This document shows, one piece after another, positions 62,501-64,000 of a DNA stretch of 64,000 nucleotides. Below the pieces are notes generated by a model that ran no database searches, had not been told where the DNA came from, and saw only the letters and a program-made list of their open reading frames with translations. The stretch lies in NCBI GenBank assembly GCA_036170535.1, contig JAVHPJ010000183.1, positions 32,102-96,101 on the forward strand, written 5' to 3'. Source of the stretch: SSF53 sp036170535. GTDB taxonomy: Bacteria; Spirochaetota; Leptospiria; Leptospirales; Leptonemataceae. The position numbers and the translations under genes were made by a program. Numbering within the stretch: position 1 is the first letter of the stretch; each line of letters begins with the position of its first letter.

Positions 62501-63235
62501 GAGCCCCCGCATAATTCGATCCGCCAGCGCGGGCGCCAGTCGTTGCACCAGGGCCAGCAATTTGGTCTTACCGATGCGCATCTCAAATTTGTTATTCAGC
62601 CAGTCGGTCCAGAATTCGCGTGCAAGTTCGTCCGCGGAGATTTTGCCCTTCCCGCGTCCGCGCGTCATCTCCGTGTCAACGAGCGGCGGCAGGGTTTCGA
62701 ACACGCGCACGCCGCTGCTTTCCAGTTGATACCGCAGCGCTTTTGTAAAGCTGTGCAGACCGGCCTTGCTCGCGCAATAAGTCGGGGCGCTGGCCTTGGG
62801 CGCCAGCGCCAGCCCCGAACTCACATTCACAATCGCCGCTTCGCGACCCAGCTCCACATGGCGCAACAGCCCGGGCAAAAAGGCGCCGCATAAAAGCGCC
62901 GGCGCAATCAGATTAACGCGCAGTTCCTCCTTGATCTGGCGCGCATAGTCGGGAGCGTTCAGAACATTGTACATATGCTGCACGCCCGCATTGTTGACGA
63001 GCACGTTGACTTCCGGGTAACGCCGGGCCAGTTCGCCGATCACGGTCTCGTCGGCGACGTCGCCGGAATACAGCTCCACGTCCTGTCCCAGCGCTTCCCG
63101 CGCCGCCTTGAGTCGCGCATCGTTGCGGCCCGCAAGTATCAATCGATTGCCTTCCGCGTAAAAGCGCTTCGCAAGCGCCAGTCCGATGCCCGAGCCCCCG
63201 CCGGTAATCAGCACAGTGTGTTCGTTCGGTTTCAA
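62498..63235 (-). CDS. Short-chain dehydrogenase/reductase, DltE-like
   Basis: A 245-residue SDR. Cofactor motif TGGGSGIG is near residue 12, NNAGVQ near 85, catalytic Ser in VNVSSGLAL and the YxxxK pair in YCASKAG near 155; PPLVDTEMTRGRGKGKIS is typical of the DltE-like group. Its role is unknown. I start it at a TTG at 63235, since AGGAGG stands six bases upstream and the stop of the TVP38 gene lies just before it; the frame runs much further upstream but there only overlaps that gene in another frame and has no protein-like content. The stop is inside the 54-bp repeat. Confidence 0.88.
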   Translation of the reverse strand: MKPNEHTVLITGGGSGIGLALAKRFYAEGNRLILAGRNDARLKAAREALGQDVELYSGDVADETVIGELARRYPEVNVLVNNAGVQHMYNVLNAPDYARQIKEELRVNLIAPALLCGAFLPGLLRHVELGREAAIVNVSSGLALAPKASAPTYCASKAGLHSFTKALRYQLESSGVRVFETLPPLVDTEMTRGRGKGKISADELAREFWTDWLNNKFEMRIGKTKLLALVQRLAPALADRIMRGL

Positions 63236-63237
63236 TT

Positions 63238-63903
63238 TCAGCCTCCTGCCGGATGCAACCGGCGACTGCGATTTACCAGCAGCCAGACGAGCCACGCCAG
63301 AGCTGGAACGCCCACGCCGACGACCAGCGCCGGCCAGGGATTCGCCAGATCGCTTTTTGATCCGGCCCATGCGGCAAGAAAGGCGTAGGGAATGTTTCCG
63401 AACGCAAAGATCAGGCTGTAACGCCAGAAGGACATGCGCGAAATTCCCGCCAGGCACGAGAGCGTTTCCGGGAGTATCGGCAGGCAGCGCGAAAGCACAA
63501 GCGCGAGACCGCCCGTCTTTGCGAACCAGACGCGCAGGCGTTCGGCCTCCGCGGCGTCGATCAGTTTGCGTAAAAAACGCTCTCCGCCGAAGCGCCCGCC
63601 GCAGTAACAGATCCATCCCGCGCACAGGACGCCAATGGAGGCCGCCAGACCGCCGTGGATCGGCCCCAGAAAATATCCGCCAAGAACGATTGTGGTTATG
63701 GTGGGCACGGCGATCACGCTGTCCACCGCCAGCAGCGCGATCACCGTCGCCGCGATCCAGTACGGCGCATCCGGCGACGCGAGCAGTGCATCAATAAACG
63801 CGCGCACCGTTTTTGCATTTATCCAGCCGAAGACGGTATTCAGCAAAAACATGCCGCTGAAAAACAAGAGCAGCCCGAGGGCCAGTTTTAATACGCCTTT
63901 CAT
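63238..63903 (-). CDS. TVP38/TMEM64 (DedA-like, VTT) membrane protein
   Basis: A 221-residue polytopic protein. The VTT-domain core lies around residues 55-190: IAVPTITTIVLGGYFLGPI, then GAGWI-like CAGWICYCGGRFGGE and SRCLPILPETLSCLAGISRM with the conserved Arg/Pro, then FAFGNIPYAFLAAWAG. VTT proteins include lipid scramblase-type and transporter members. It fits the lipid theme of this part. The gene begins nine bases after the stop of a partial upstream gene and is followed by the SDR after two bases, so all three are likely one operon. Confidence 0.9.
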   Translation of the reverse strand: MKGVLKLALGLLLFFSGMFLLNTVFGWINAKTVRAFIDALLASPDAPYWIAATVIALLAVDSVIAVPTITTIVLGGYFLGPIHGGLAASIGVLCAGWICYCGGRFGGERFLRKLIDAAEAERLRVWFAKTGGLALVLSRCLPILPETLSCLAGISRMSFWRYSLIFAFGNIPYAFLAAWAGSKSDLANPWPALVVGVGVPALAWLVWLLVNRSRRLHPAGG

Positions 63904-63912
63904 AATTGCGCC

Positions 63913-63999
63913 TCACAAATATTGCATACGAATGATCAGCCGATCAGCCGGATCAGCGCTGGAAAAACGCGCCTCGTCAAAGCCGGGCGGCCCAAAGCG
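63913..63999 (-). CDS. Partial gene at the right edge (C-terminal end)
   Basis: A leftward frame enters from the right edge and ends at a TGA at 63913-63915, nine bases before the TVP38 start. The last 28 residues include RFGPPGFDEARFSS and end RLIIRMQYL. The other two leftward frames have stops. The close spacing to the next gene supports a real coding end. Identity unknown. Confidence 0.5.
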   Translation of the reverse strand, partial: RFGPPGFDEARFSSADPADRLIIRMQYL

Positions 64000-64000
64000 C

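Overview
The window is GC-rich, gene-dense bacterial DNA from a diderm. No rRNA, tRNA, CRISPR array, integrase or insertion sequence is visible. At least seven products carry lipoprotein signal peptides, and several lipoboxes are loose (a Cys preceded by LLQ, MPA or VSA). Loose lipoboxes of this kind, a ~600-residue UbiD, adjacent large Ig/LamG and beta-helix lipoproteins, a receiver-linked class III cyclase and a 650-residue acyl-CoA ligase suggest a spirochaete of the Leptospirales type. That assignment is tentative: no taxonomic marker gene is present.

Layout. 1-4.2 kb: a membrane protein with a GDYXXLXY partner, then two tandem sodium/calcium-type exchangers. 4.3-14.9 kb: UbiD; a YbbA/YbbP-type ABC exporter facing a leftward ABC-F / glycerophosphodiesterase / TesA-like esterase operon; an acyl-CoA desaturase; a lipoprotein cyclophilin. 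15-18 kb: a bile-acid-symporter-family transporter downstream of a long-chain acyl-CoA ligase. 18.3-19.9 kb: two divergent lipoproteins, one a metzincin protease. 20-24.2 kb: signalling block (HDOD protein, methyl-accepting chemotaxis protein, receiver-linked class III cyclase). 24.2-32.6 kb: Cu/Zn SOD lipoprotein, the three genes of a homodimeric-type pyruvate dehydrogenase complex, a Cys-rich-repeat protein closed by a strong terminator, and a glutathione-reductase-type enzyme. 32.6-37.2 kb: two very large surface lipoproteins. 37.5-43.4 kb: GH35 beta-galactosidase facing a leftward cyclase-family hydrolase / 6-phosphogluconate dehydrogenase / FGGY kinase operon. 43.5-49.2 kb: glycan-type block (GT2, radical SAM/SPASM, GT-C-like membrane protein, GT2-GtrA fusion). 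49.3-52.4 kb: secreted caspase-like protein translationally coupled to a lipoprotein, then MAPEG and methyltransferase genes behind a G12 tract. 52.6-64 kb: an unknown 529-residue protein, PptH-like metallophosphoesterase, alpha/beta-hydrolase-PilZ fusion, patatin, DoxX, a receiver-like/HATPase/cyclic-nucleotide-binding protein, MFS, pirin, an unknown protein, a DltE-like SDR and a TVP38 membrane protein, with a partial gene at the right edge.

Functional themes: lipid metabolism (acyl-CoA ligase, desaturase, thioesterase/lysophospholipase, GDPD, patatin, hydrolase-PilZ); second-messenger signalling (a probable cAMP maker, a probable cyclic-nucleotide reader and a probable c-di-GMP reader in one window); surface lipoproteins; oxidative defence (SOD, glutathione reductase).

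The observations most worth following are the caspase-like/lipoprotein pair, the hydrolase-PilZ fusion, the receiver/HATPase/cNMP protein, a 54-bp element repeated at the 3' ends of two convergent gene pairs, the G12 tract between divergent genes, and a 14-bp hairpin that buries the start region of the GT2-GtrA gene. All functional calls come from reading motifs; no database search was run.
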